DNA from: Pseudofrankia saprophytica
Lineage (GTDB): Bacteria > Actinomycetota > Actinomycetes > Frankiales > Frankiaceae
Reading direction: 5' to 3'
DNA: 64,000 bases
Assembly: GCF_000235425.2 (NCBI RefSeq)
Contig: NZ_KI912266.1
Span: 1,133,886-1,197,885, forward strand
A model generated the notes under the pieces. It saw only the letters and a program-made list of their open reading frames with translations, did not search any database and was not told where the DNA came from. A program made the position numbers and the translations under genes. Of the stretch, positions 52,826 through 61,348 are shown in pieces. Within the stretch, counting starts at the first letter, position 1. Every line of letters begins with the position of its first letter.

Positions 52826-52885
52826 GGCCGCCCCGCCCCGGCTGGCCCGCCTCGAAACACGCGGCGGACCCAGCCGGGGCGGCCT
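52824..52885. terminator. Terminator candidate after Rieske gene
   Basis: AGGCCGCCCC...GGCTGG (52824-52844) pairs with CCAGCCGGGGCGGCCT (about 52870-52885), with a 5-nt bulge and a loop of about 25 nt. It begins within the stop codon, a common terminator arrangement. No T-run follows. Confidence 0.55.
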
Positions 52886-53568
52886 GATCTCGCTCGCCCG
52901 AAACCGCCAGCGCCTCATCGGCTGAGTGGCTCACCGACGCGGTCTCCCCCACTGGCGCGGCCGCCCTCACCGCCACGTCGACCGCCGGCCGGTGATCATT
53001 CCCGCCTGGCACTCGTCCGCCACCCGGCGCCGCCGCGGGCGGCCCGACGCTCCAGCCGGATGTCCGCGGGTCCCGCGACCCGTCGCCCGGCTGTCGACGC
53101 GCGGATCCGCGGACCCGGCCGTTCCCGAGGACTGGCGGGACGGCCGGGCGGACCGCCGCGACCTGACTACCAAGAGTAGTGGTCCGGGTGCACATCATTT
53201 CCACCTCCAGGTCATCGTCGGCGGCGTTACTTCCGCGAAACGCATCGCGCGATTCAGCCGGCCGAAACCTGCGCGTCATTTTTTGCCGCTTCCGAAATAT
53301 TTGCCGACGGCCCCGTCGCCGCGGCACCGGCACTCCGAGGCTCTTCACAGGCCCACCGCAAGGTGTGACGCAGGTCACACTCACTGCACGCTTTGAAGCC
53401 TCTTGAGAACTTTGCCGTTGACGTGCGAACATTTCGGTCAACCCCCCGCCCACAGGCGCCCGCGCCGTCGCGTCGCGCCTAGGTCCGGTCTGGGCCAACC
53501 CAGTTCTCCACACGCCGACAGGCGTGCTATTCGTGCTGTTTCATCATGGGTGGATGTTGACGGGGAGC
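52886..53568. other. About 680-bp intergenic region, no gene
   Basis: Frames are open on both strands, but the products are Arg/Pro-rich and show no domain. The right part (53180-53420) is less GC-rich than its surroundings and should hold the promoter of the glycosyltransferase gene; TTGACG near 53417 is a possible -35. Nothing else stands out. Confidence 0.5.
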
Positions 53569-55197
53569 ATGAACAAGGTCGAGACAGTCGTCATTAACTG
53601 GAAACGTCCCGGCAATGTCGAACGGGTCGTGAACGCGCTTCGCGCGCAGTCCACCCCGTGCACCGTCACAGTTTGTGACACCCATCTGGATGACCAGTAC
53701 GCGCTGTCGACGTCGGTGCTGGACAACGCAGACCGCGTCTACCGCTGGGGACACAACACCGGTCCCTACTCACGGTTCGTGCCGCTGGCCGCCTACGACC
53801 ACGAGTACACGTTCTTCATCGACGACGACATGCTGCCTGGGCCCCGTTGCGTCGAGCACTTCGTCAACACCGCCGAGGCACTGCCCGGCTTCGGCTCGAT
53901 CGGACAGATGGGCCGGATCATCCCGCCCGACGGCGTCTATCGGGCGCGCAACGTCGAGCGGCTCCCCCGGCCGCGGGAGATCGACGTCCTGGTCCGCGGC
54001 TTCTTCGTCCGCACCCGCAACCTGCACCATGTGGCTCAGCTGCGCTGGCTGATGAACTACACCGAGGAGCAGGTGCCCGAGGACGACATGCTGCTCTGTG
54101 TCGCGATGCGGCTGTGCGCCGGCCTGCGCAACTACCTGACGCCTACCAGCCCCGACCCCGAGACGCTCATGAACCAGATCGAGCTGCCCGACCCGCACGC
54201 CCTGCACCGCCGGCCCGACCACATCCAGCGCCGCATCGACTTCATGCTCGCCGCCAAGGCGATCGGCTGGCTGCCCGTGGACCCGGCGCCCGCGATCCCG
54301 GCCGCCACGATCCCGAAGCAGCTCACCGGCGCCGAGCGGACGGGCCCGGTTGGCGAAGGCGACGGCCTCGTTCCGTCGCCGCTGACCGGACCCACTCTCG
54401 CGGGTCGCAACGGCCATGCAAACGGCAATGGGAAGCGGGCCCAGAACGGTCATGGCAAGGCATCGGTAAGCCAGGGAGTGCTTTATCTGGCGCTCGGCGA
54501 CATGTACACGAAGCTCGCGACCGACAGCGCCCGCACACTGCGTCTGCACGGTTACGACGGCCCGGTGCGCGTCGTCACCGACGCGCCCAGCCACGAGCTG
54601 GTCGACCTGGAATGCGAAACGCTCATCGTCGGCAGCCTTCCCGGCGGGTTCGCGTCCCGCTTCCACAAGACCCAGCTTTACCGCTGGTCGTTCCAGCGCA
54701 CGCTCTTCCTCGACGCGGACACGATCGTCATCTCCCCGATCGAGGAGATCTGGGAGCTGCTGCGCGGCCACGACATGGCGATGGCTCCGGACATGCACTC
54801 GTCCGTCGGGGACGTGATCGCGCACAGCGTCAACGACCCCACCCGGCGGGCGCCGGAGTACCAGCTGATGTCCGACCTCGGCCTGGCCGACCGCCGCTAC
54901 TACAACAGCGGCGTCATGCTCTTCGACCAGAACGGGCGCACGGGGAGAATGTTCAACCACTGGCACCAGGAGTGGAACCGCTTCGGCGGCGAGGACCAGC
55001 TCGCCCTCGTCCGGGCGATCGCCGCCACCGGCACGAGGGTGTCCCCCCTCGACTCCGCCTGGAACCGCAGGCCGAAGGCGTTCTCCTCGGTCAACGAGGC
55101 GCGCACCGCCGGCGTACGCATCCTGCACTTCCTGTCCCGGCAGCGTCCCCTGCTCAACGAGGCATATCTGGGCGTCGTCGCCGAATACCTCGGCTGA
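53569..55197 (+). CDS. Two-domain glycosyltransferase (GT-A N-terminal plus GT8-like C-terminal)
   Basis: About 542 residues joining two GT-A-type folds. The first (residues 1-240) starts VETVVINWKRPGNVERVVNAL with the acidic triplet D85-D-D87 (FIDDDMLPG). The second (about 300-542) is glycogenin/GT8-like: YLALGDMYTKLATDSARTL, D382-A-D384 (LFLDADT), YNSGVMLFDQ and a C-terminal His (ILHFLSRQ). Both sites look complete, so it may add two different sugars. The ORF is open to 53524 with several starts and weak ribosome sites. Product (glycan, lipid or protein) unknown. Confidence 0.78.
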   Translation: MNKVETVVINWKRPGNVERVVNALRAQSTPCTVTVCDTHLDDQYALSTSVLDNADRVYRWGHNTGPYSRFVPLAAYDHEYTFFIDDDMLPGPRCVEHFVNTAEALPGFGSIGQMGRIIPPDGVYRARNVERLPRPREIDVLVRGFFVRTRNLHHVAQLRWLMNYTEEQVPEDDMLLCVAMRLCAGLRNYLTPTSPDPETLMNQIELPDPHALHRRPDHIQRRIDFMLAAKAIGWLPVDPAPAIPAATIPKQLTGAERTGPVGEGDGLVPSPLTGPTLAGRNGHANGNGKRAQNGHGKASVSQGVLYLALGDMYTKLATDSARTLRLHGYDGPVRVVTDAPSHELVDLECETLIVGSLPGGFASRFHKTQLYRWSFQRTLFLDADTIVISPIEEIWELLRGHDMAMAPDMHSSVGDVIAHSVNDPTRRAPEYQLMSDLGLADRRYYNSGVMLFDQNGRTGRMFNHWHQEWNRFGGEDQLALVRAIAATGTRVSPLDSAWNRRPKAFSSVNEARTAGVRILHFLSRQRPLLNEAYLGVVAEYLG

Positions 55198-55212
55198 TCG
55201 GGACGCCCGAGA

Positions 55213-56997
55213 TCAGTCCGCCGGTGCGGCTCGGACCGCCTGCCCGGCGGCAGGCGGTCCGAGCGGGCAGTTCCTCGGGTTCGTCGCGACGGGCGTCCCG
55301 TCCAGCGCGCAGTGCAGAAAATGCGGTTGGACGGCGTTGGCCGGCGCCGGCGGCGGCACGCCGGCGGCCGGCCCTCCTCGGGCGGGCCCGGCCGCCGGAG
55401 CCGGGACTGGCACCCGCGTCGGCACCCGGAATGCCGGGCGTGGCGGGTTGCGAATGCCGAGGGCCGCCAGCAGGCCGCCGGCGGCGCAGAGTGCGGCGGC
55501 CAGCCACATCGCGATACGGAAGCCGTGGTTGAAGGCGCCCGAGTCCAGATAGGCCCCGCCGCTCAGCCCTGCGGCCGCGGGCAGCACGGCGACGGCGAGG
55601 AGACCGGCGGTGCGGGCCACGTCGTTGTTCACCGCGGAGGCGACGCCGGCCTTGTCGGCGGGCGCCGCGCCGAGCGCCGTCGACGTCAGCGGCGCGACCG
55701 TCGTCGCCAGACCCAGGCCGAGTACGGCGACGGCCGGCAGCACGTCACGCAGGTAGCCGTCGCCATGGCCTGCCCGGGACAGCAGCGCGAGCCCCGCGGC
55801 GGCGAGCAGCGGCCCGGCACTCATCTGCAGCCGGGGACCGATCCGATCCGCCAGCGCGCCAGAGCGAGCTGACAGAGCCAGCATGATGATCGTGATGGGT
55901 AGCAGAGCGGTTCCCGCCTCGATCGGCGAGTACCCGCCGGCCTGCTGCAGCTCGATCGGCAGCAGGAACAACGCACCGCCGAGCGCCGCGTACATCACGA
56001 AGGTGACCAGGTTCGCCGCCGTGAACTGCCGGGAGGCGAACAGCGTTGGCGGGAGCATCGGCTCGCGCTCCCGCTGCTCGGCGACGATGAACGCACCCAG
56101 CAGCGCCACGCCAGCCGCCAGTGACCCGGTCACGACCGGCGAGGTCCAGCCACGGCCCGGCCCTTCGATCAGCCCGTAGGACAGCCCGACCAGGCCGAGC
56201 GTCACCAGCGCCGCGCCGGTCACGTCGATCCGGCGCGGCGCGGCCGGGTCGGTCGACTCCGGTACGTGCCGCGCCGCGACCGCCAGCACCGCCACGGCGA
56301 GCGGCAGGTTGATGAAGAAGATCAGCCGCCAGGAAACCGCGCCAACCAGCCAGCCGCCGAGAAACGGCCCGACGGCCGTCGTCACCCCCGACAGGCCAGA
56401 CCAGGCACCGATCGCCCGCGAGCGATCGTCCGCGGCGAAGGACGCCTGCAGGATCGCGAGGCTGCCCGGCGTCAGCAGCGCCCCACCGACCCCCTGCAGC
56501 GCCCGCGCGCCGACCAGCACGGAGGAGTTCGGCGCGAGCCCGCAGAGCAGGGACGCGAGCGCGAACCACCCGACGCCGAGCATGAACACCCGACGCCGGC
56601 CATACCGGTCACCGAGCGAACCGCCGAGCAGCAGCAGCCCGGCCAACGCGAGCGTGTACGCGGTGACGACCCACTGCAGCGAGGCAAGGCCGGTTCCGAA
56701 GTCGCGCCCGATGGACGGCAGCGCGACTCCGACCGCGGTCGCGTCGATCGACGCCAGGCCCGAGCCGAGGACGGTCGCGAGCAGCACCCATCGCCCACGC
56801 GCGGACCCCACCACCAGGTCGCCCGCCCGCCAGGCCTCGGCCTGCGGCTCCACGAGGGCCGGCCCGTCGGCCGGGTCCGGACCGTCGGCCGGGTCCGGAC
56901 CGTCGGCCGGGTCCGGACCGTCGGCCGGGTCCGGACCGTCGGCCGGGTCCGGACCGCCCCGCCCGGCAGGGGGCCACGGCGGTACACCGGTCGGCAT
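55213..56997 (-). CDS. MFS transporter, DHA2 family, with repeat N-terminus and hairpin-encoded C-terminus
   Basis: A 594-residue, 14-helix efflux pump (SIDATAVGVALPSIGRDFG, GGSLGDRYGRRRVF, SGVTTAVGPFLGGWLVG). Ahead of it are five perfect GPDPAD-type hexapeptide repeats encoded by 18-bp units at 56864-56953; a start after them is possible. The C-terminal about 60 residues are Pro/Ala-rich with a CALDG...NCPLG cysteine pair and are encoded over a perfect 16-bp hairpin. It converges on the glycosyltransferase gene. The substrate is unknown. Confidence 0.85.
   Translation of the reverse strand: MPTGVPPWPPAGRGGPDPADGPDPADGPDPADGPDPADGPDPADGPALVEPQAEAWRAGDLVVGSARGRWVLLATVLGSGLASIDATAVGVALPSIGRDFGTGLASLQWVVTAYTLALAGLLLLGGSLGDRYGRRRVFMLGVGWFALASLLCGLAPNSSVLVGARALQGVGGALLTPGSLAILQASFAADDRSRAIGAWSGLSGVTTAVGPFLGGWLVGAVSWRLIFFINLPLAVAVLAVAARHVPESTDPAAPRRIDVTGAALVTLGLVGLSYGLIEGPGRGWTSPVVTGSLAAGVALLGAFIVAEQREREPMLPPTLFASRQFTAANLVTFVMYAALGGALFLLPIELQQAGGYSPIEAGTALLPITIIMLALSARSGALADRIGPRLQMSAGPLLAAAGLALLSRAGHGDGYLRDVLPAVAVLGLGLATTVAPLTSTALGAAPADKAGVASAVNNDVARTAGLLAVAVLPAAAGLSGGAYLDSGAFNHGFRIAMWLAAALCAAGGLLAALGIRNPPRPAFRVPTRVPVPAPAAGPARGGPAAGVPPPAPANAVQPHFLHCALDGTPVATNPRNCPLGPPAAGQAVRAAPAD
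55229..55264. terminator. Perfect 16-bp hairpin inside MFS coding end, bidirectional terminator
   Basis: The arms 55229-55244 and 55249-55264 are exact complements with a 4-nt CGGC loop. It sits 32 bp beyond the glycosyltransferase stop and inside the last codons of the convergent MFS gene, so one hairpin can end both messages. Confidence 0.7.
56864..56953. repeat. Five 18-bp tandem repeats in MFS N-terminus
   Basis: Five head-to-tail perfect copies of CCGTCGGCCGGGTCCGGA encode repeated Gly-Pro-Asp-Pro-Ala-Asp on the minus strand. The copy number is likely variable. Confidence 0.92.
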
Positions 56998-57060
56998 AGC
57001 CGGACCCTACGCCGCCGGCCGGCCCGGTCACCCGGACCAGGCCGCCGGGCAGCCAGACCG

Positions 57061-57116
57061 CCGGGCAGCCGGGCAGCCGGGCAGCCGGGCAGCCGGGCAG
57101 CCGGGCAGCCGGGCAG
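57061..57116. repeat. Seven tandem CCGGGCAG octamers
   Basis: Seven perfect copies lie in the gap between the MFS start and the small membrane-protein gene. The same unit occurs three times at 9210-9233. Confidence 0.92.
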
Positions 57117-57119
57117 TAC

Positions 57120-57296
57120 CTACCGCAGCGCCTCGCGGTCGTCGTCCTGGTCCTGGAAGGCGCGGACCGACCAGCTGACACGGGTGTCGGCCACGTCGCG
57201 GCGTTCTTCCAGCACTCGCAGCAGAACCAGGAGGAAGAGGGTGCCCAGCGCCAGTAGCAGCGCCAGGATGAGTGTCACTAGATAGAAGTTCGTCAC
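57120..57296 (-). CDS. Small single-helix membrane protein (58 aa)
   Basis: A GTG-started 58-residue protein with GGAGG nine bases upstream. One long hydrophobic helix (FYLVTLILALLLALGTLFLLVLLRVL) is followed by a charged cytoplasmic tail (EERRDVADTRVSWSVRAFQDQDDDREALR). No family is recognised. It lies 91 bp downstream of the adenylosuccinate-synthetase-like gene on the same strand and may be the last member of that operon. Confidence 0.6.
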   Translation of the reverse strand: MTNFYLVTLILALLLALGTLFLLVLLRVLEERRDVADTRVSWSVRAFQDQDDDREALR

Positions 57297-57387
57297 GGCC
57301 GGTACCTCCGGGTTCTTGCATTCGTTTTCCTGCGCTGTCGCCGCGGCTGGCAGCTGGCCGACGCCAACCGCTGTGGCGGGTGGTGAA

Positions 57388-58803
57388 CTAGTGCTTGTCG
57401 CCGCTGCGCGGCCCATAGGAGCGGACGGATACCGGTGCGCCACAAACCTCGGCGACCAGGTCCGGCCACTCGTCCGGGCCCGGCGACGCCTCGTCGAGGA
57501 CCGGCAGGGCCCGCAGCAACTGGCGGGTGAGCGCGGCCGACCGCTCCAGGTCACCGGCCGGCCCCGGCGTCAGCCGGTCGATCCGCCGCACCGCCGCGTC
57601 CGGGCGCGGCCCGCTCGGCGCGTCCCGCGTCCGGGCGCCCGCCGGGCTGTCGACAAGGTCCATGTCATCAGGCTGCTGGACCGGCCCCGCCGTGATGTCG
57701 CCGCAGTCGGAGAAGCCGCCGCTCCCAGGTGTCGCGTCCGCGACGTCGTAGGCCCGGCACACCCCGAGCGGGTGGGCGGCGGGGGCGTCGAGGTGGGTGA
57801 GCGCGACCGCGTCCACCCCGCCCGCGACCTCGACGGCATACCGATGGGCGACCGCGTCGAAGTGCCCGACCCGGAAGGCCCCCTGCCAGCGGCCGACGCC
57901 GTTGTGCCGGTCGGGCAGTGCCGCGGTCAGCGCGGCGTCCTCGCTCACCAGCGGGCCGGCGCCGTGCCGGGTGGTGAAGGTCCGCAGCACCCCGAGGCGG
58001 GTGACGTCGCCGCCGTCCACCCCGGCGTCCCGCAACAGCTTCTCCGCGTTCGCGAACGTCGTCGTCGACCAGGTCGTGTACGGGTGGAAGCCGTGCCACT
58101 CATCGAGCAGCACGCCCTGCGCCCCCTCGAAGACGACCGGGCCGGCGCGCAGCAGCTCGACGACGTGCCGGTCATCGACGAACCGGACCGTCCGGGCGAA
58201 CTCGCCGAACACCTCGACGCAGTCCTCGACCGGCGGCGCCGGCAGCGGCCCGAGCTCCGACTCCAGCAGCGCCCGCAGCTCGCCGAGCAGCCGGCGCAGC
58301 CGGGCGGGGTGCGCGCAGTCGCCCACCCGCGGCGCGTCGTCGGGGTAGGCGAGGGCGTAGGCGGCCGTCTCCCCGATCCCCATTCCACACGAACCGTGCC
58401 GCCCGGTGCCGCGGGCGAGCTCCCTGGCCCGGTTCGCGGCCGCGTGGTACGGCGTGGTCAGCAGCGCGTCCCGGTGAACGGTGAGCGCCCCGAACGGGTC
58501 GGGCACGCCGAGGGCGGCGAGATGGTCCGCCTCCGCCGCCAGCGCCAGCGGGTCGACGAGCATGTACCGCGACAGGTGGGTCGGCACGCCGGCGAGCGTG
58601 CCGGCGCCGAACTGCGCGAAGGTGTGCTGGCGGTCGTCGTCGGTGACGACGTTGTGCGCCGCCTGCGCGCCGCCGTTGAAACGGACCACGGCGCTGGCCG
58701 GCCGGCCGGCAGCCGCGGCGGCCCGGCAGAGGTGGTCGACGACCGTCCCCTTGCCGGCGTCGCCGAAGCCGAGATCGACGACGATCACATGGTCGGGCCG
58801 CAT
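57388..58803 (-). CDS. Adenylosuccinate synthetase-like protein, divergent paralogue
   Basis: A 471-residue member of the adenylosuccinate synthetase (PurA) fold, about 40 residues longer than usual. The P-loop reads VDLGFGDAGKGT (D15 kept, the usual Glu replaced by Ala16), the active-site His is H50 (GGAQAAHN), and VFEGAQGVLLDEWHG and TTRHGAGP are well kept. The basic GRRRRTGWLD loop that binds IMP/GTP is replaced by GRWQGAFRVGHFD, and GTTGRGIGP by GSCGMGIGE. It should join an acidic group to a nucleotide, but perhaps with another substrate. GGAAGGAAGGAG precedes the ATG. Its operon contains VWA, kinase-like and Nudix genes, not purine genes. Confidence 0.82.
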   Translation of the reverse strand: MRPDHVIVVDLGFGDAGKGTVVDHLCRAAAAAGRPASAVVRFNGGAQAAHNVVTDDDRQHTFAQFGAGTLAGVPTHLSRYMLVDPLALAAEADHLAALGVPDPFGALTVHRDALLTTPYHAAANRARELARGTGRHGSCGMGIGETAAYALAYPDDAPRVGDCAHPARLRRLLGELRALLESELGPLPAPPVEDCVEVFGEFARTVRFVDDRHVVELLRAGPVVFEGAQGVLLDEWHGFHPYTTWSTTTFANAEKLLRDAGVDGGDVTRLGVLRTFTTRHGAGPLVSEDAALTAALPDRHNGVGRWQGAFRVGHFDAVAHRYAVEVAGGVDAVALTHLDAPAAHPLGVCRAYDVADATPGSGGFSDCGDITAGPVQQPDDMDLVDSPAGARTRDAPSGPRPDAAVRRIDRLTPGPAGDLERSAALTRQLLRALPVLDEASPGPDEWPDLVAEVCGAPVSVRSYGPRSGDKH

Positions 58804-58855
58804 CTCGGCTCCTTCCTTCCTTGACTCGGCGAAAAGACGGAAGACGGAAAGACGG

Positions 58856-59818
58856 TCAGAGACGGGCGATGCCGCCGTCAGGGTTGGCCAGGGGCCGGGC
58901 GCCGCCGGGCCGGATCCGGGACAGCGCCTTGCCGACAGGGGCGACGGCGGCGTCCGCGCCCAGGTCACGCAGGTCGTCGAGGCCCTCGTCGAGGTCGATC
59001 GAGTCCTCGAGGATGCCGATCGTGAGCGCGATCGTCTCGCAGGCCAGGCCAAGGTCGTCCAGCTCGATCACCCTCTCGCCGAGCAGCGCCCGCCAGGTGT
59101 CGAGCACCGCGCTCTCCCGCGCGTGCGCGGCGCCGGCCGGGATGATGAAGAAGACGTGGTACATCCGCTGGAGCTCCGTGAGGATCTCCGTGGTGGGGAT
59201 GCGCCCGCCCAGCCGGTCGCCGATCACGTCGCGGACCTGGCCGGCGTCGACCGCCTTGTAAGGGTTCTCGTCGCCGATGATGAACAGGTAGCCCTTGCGG
59301 CCGCGCTTCTCGAAGCAGTCGATCGCGGTGTGCCGGGCCATGAAGTACATGGCGAGCTCGTACGACTCCTTGACCTGGCCGCCACCGCCGCCCTCCAGGA
59401 TGATGTTGCCGAGGTGCGCGTCCATCCTGTTGTCCGACTCGAACTGGCCGACCTGCAGCGGCACCCGGTCACAGGTGGCGTCGCCGATGGCGCCGAACAT
59501 GATCTGCGGGTGCTCGACGTAGCCCTTGCGCAGCAGCAGGCCGAACAGCGCCGGCAGCTTGCTCTGCAGCTCACGCGGCACCGAGCCCATCGAGCCGGTG
59601 ACGTCGAACAGCACCGAGATGGCGACCGAGGTCGGGTGCTCGTCCGAGTCGCGGCTCTCCCGCGCCGTCACGCCGCGCGGGTCGAGGTCCGCGTGGACCT
59701 TCATCGCCCGGCCGGCGTGGCGCATCCGGTCGCTGTAGTCGAAGGCGCTCCGGCCGCTGCTGCGCCGGAAGCTCGCGGCCGCGTCGTAGACGTTTGTCGA
59801 CCAGCTACCGCTACCCAT
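58856..59818 (-). CDS. VWA-domain protein
   Basis: A 320-residue cytoplasmic protein with a von Willebrand A domain. The metal-site motif is D72-V-T74-G-S76 (ISVLFDVTGSMG), the further Asp/Thr region is IGDATCD, and IIGDENPYKAVDAGQV follows. VWA proteins often act as metal-dependent scaffolds with partner ATPases or kinases. GGAGG lies six bases before the ATG. It is between the J-domain kinase-like gene (84-bp gap) and the PurA-like gene (52-bp gap), suggesting a complex or pathway with both. Confidence 0.85.
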   Translation of the reverse strand: MGSGSWSTNVYDAAASFRRSSGRSAFDYSDRMRHAGRAMKVHADLDPRGVTARESRDSDEHPTSVAISVLFDVTGSMGSVPRELQSKLPALFGLLLRKGYVEHPQIMFGAIGDATCDRVPLQVGQFESDNRMDAHLGNIILEGGGGGQVKESYELAMYFMARHTAIDCFEKRGRKGYLFIIGDENPYKAVDAGQVRDVIGDRLGGRIPTTEILTELQRMYHVFFIIPAGAAHARESAVLDTWRALLGERVIELDDLGLACETIALTIGILEDSIDLDEGLDDLRDLGADAAVAPVGKALSRIRPGGARPLANPDGGIARL

Positions 59819-59902
59819 GGTGATCCTCCAGGAGGAGAAGAAGGGATGATGACGTTGGTCGGGGCCGGACCTGGCCCCTGGGAGGGCGCCGCCGGCGCGC
59901 GG

Positions 59903-61348
59903 TCAGCGCGCCGGGCGCGGCATCGTGAACGGGCGGAACCGACGGGGGCCGTACAGGCGGCCCAGCAGGTCGTCGAGCTCGCCGAGCAGTTGCCAGGCGT
60001 CGTCCGGCCGCATGGACGGTGCTGGTAGCAGGCAGCCGCCGAGGAACCGGCGGATCGGCGCGGGCACACCGGCGCCGAGCCCGGCCGGGTCAGGGCTGCC
60101 CAGGAGGTAGGACACGCAGCGGGTGGCGAGGGCGAGGTCGGTCGCCGCCCCCGGCGGCTCGCGGCGCGCCACCTCCGGCGGGTACCAGTCGGCGTACGCC
60201 GCCACCAGCGCGGGGATCCGCCGACTCGGGTCGCCGCCACCGTCGCCGTCGTCGAGCCCGGACGCCCCGCGCCCCGGCGTCCGGGGCCATGACGCCCCGC
60301 GCCCCGGGCCACCGGTGAGCCCGGCGCCGCGGTACGGGCCGACGATCGCGTCCGGCGCCGGGTCCGGGACCGCGCTGTAGCACCAGTCGACGAGGACCAG
60401 GCCGTGCTGCTCCGGGTGGATCAGGACGTGGTCGGGAAGCACCGCCCCGTGCGCGACCCCGGCGCGGTGCGCGTAGCCGATCACGACGAGCAGCCGGCGC
60501 CACATCCAGACGGCGTCGCGCGGGTCCAACCCGCCCGGGTACGCGGCGCGCACCTGGGCCAGCGTCACGAAGCCGTCGAGCCTGCCCAGCACGTTCGCCC
60601 GGCGGCCCGCGCCGCCGGCCGCCGGATCGGCGAACCGGCCGGTGTCCACCAGCCGCGGCACGTAGGGAGCGAACTTCGGGTCACCCAGCCTGGCGATCCG
60701 GCGCAGCGCCGCCGCCTCCCGGGCGAGAAGATCGTCGTCGGCCACCGCGCGGGCGATCTTCACGACGTAGGGCGGATCGGCACCGTCGGCCGGTCCACCG
60801 GCGTCGTCGCCGTCGGCTGGCGTGGCCCGGGCCACCCGGTACAGGGTGGTGATGTCACCGTCCGCGTACCGCTCGCCGACGGTGTACGCGAGCCGGGAGC
60901 CGGCCGCGCCGGTGGCGCCGGCTGAGCGGGCCGAGCCGGTGCGAGCCTTCGCCGCCGGCGCGCGGCCGCGGCCGAAGACGACCGTGCCGGACCGGTCGCC
61001 CCGCCGCGCGCCCGACGTGCCGCCCGCGGCCAGCTGATGGGCCTCCCACAGCTCGGTGAGCCGGGTGAACGCCCTGGCCGCCTCGGTGCGACGGGCCATC
61101 GGAGCGACGTCCGGATGCGCGAGCCGGGCCATGGCCCGGTAGACGCGGCGGGCCGCGCGCAGCGCCGCCTCCGGCGAGCGGCCGGCGGTCGGCTCGGCGG
61201 GCCCGAACAGCTCCCGTTCCCCGAGGCCCTGGCGCAGCACGAGGTCGATCACCTCGTCGAGCGAGGCGGGCTGACGCGGACCGTCCTCGCCAGCGCCGCC
61301 GCGACTCGTCGCCGTCGGCGGGATGGTGGCCGAACCGGTGTGGGTCAT
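59903..61348 (-). CDS. J-domain and protein-kinase-like fusion (probable pseudokinase)
   Basis: A 481-residue protein. Residues about 55-105 resemble a DnaJ J-domain including its HPD motif (H78-P-D80, LAHPDVAP). Residues about 150-470 resemble a Ser/Thr kinase: lysine K197 (YVVKIAR), a possible helix-C glutamate E211, but the catalytic HRD is H300-G-A (AHGAVLPDHVLI) and DFG is D321-W-C. Loss of the catalytic Asp points to a pseudokinase. The ATG overlaps the Nudix stop (ATGA). A Gly/Arg-rich insert lies near 60230-60300. It may bind nucleotide and scaffold the VWA protein. Confidence 0.78.
   Translation of the reverse strand: MTHTGSATIPPTATSRGGAGEDGPRQPASLDEVIDLVLRQGLGERELFGPAEPTAGRSPEAALRAARRVYRAMARLAHPDVAPMARRTEAARAFTRLTELWEAHQLAAGGTSGARRGDRSGTVVFGRGRAPAAKARTGSARSAGATGAAGSRLAYTVGERYADGDITTLYRVARATPADGDDAGGPADGADPPYVVKIARAVADDDLLAREAAALRRIARLGDPKFAPYVPRLVDTGRFADPAAGGAGRRANVLGRLDGFVTLAQVRAAYPGGLDPRDAVWMWRRLLVVIGYAHRAGVAHGAVLPDHVLIHPEQHGLVLVDWCYSAVPDPAPDAIVGPYRGAGLTGGPGRGASWPRTPGRGASGLDDGDGGGDPSRRIPALVAAYADWYPPEVARREPPGAATDLALATRCVSYLLGSPDPAGLGAGVPAPIRRFLGGCLLPAPSMRPDDAWQLLGELDDLLGRLYGPRRFRPFTMPRPAR

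Noticed and set aside
52791-53513. 240-aa minus-strand and 156-aa plus-strand ORFs in the gap before the glycosyltransferase
   Set aside because: Arg/Pro-rich translations, no ribosome sites, no family features.
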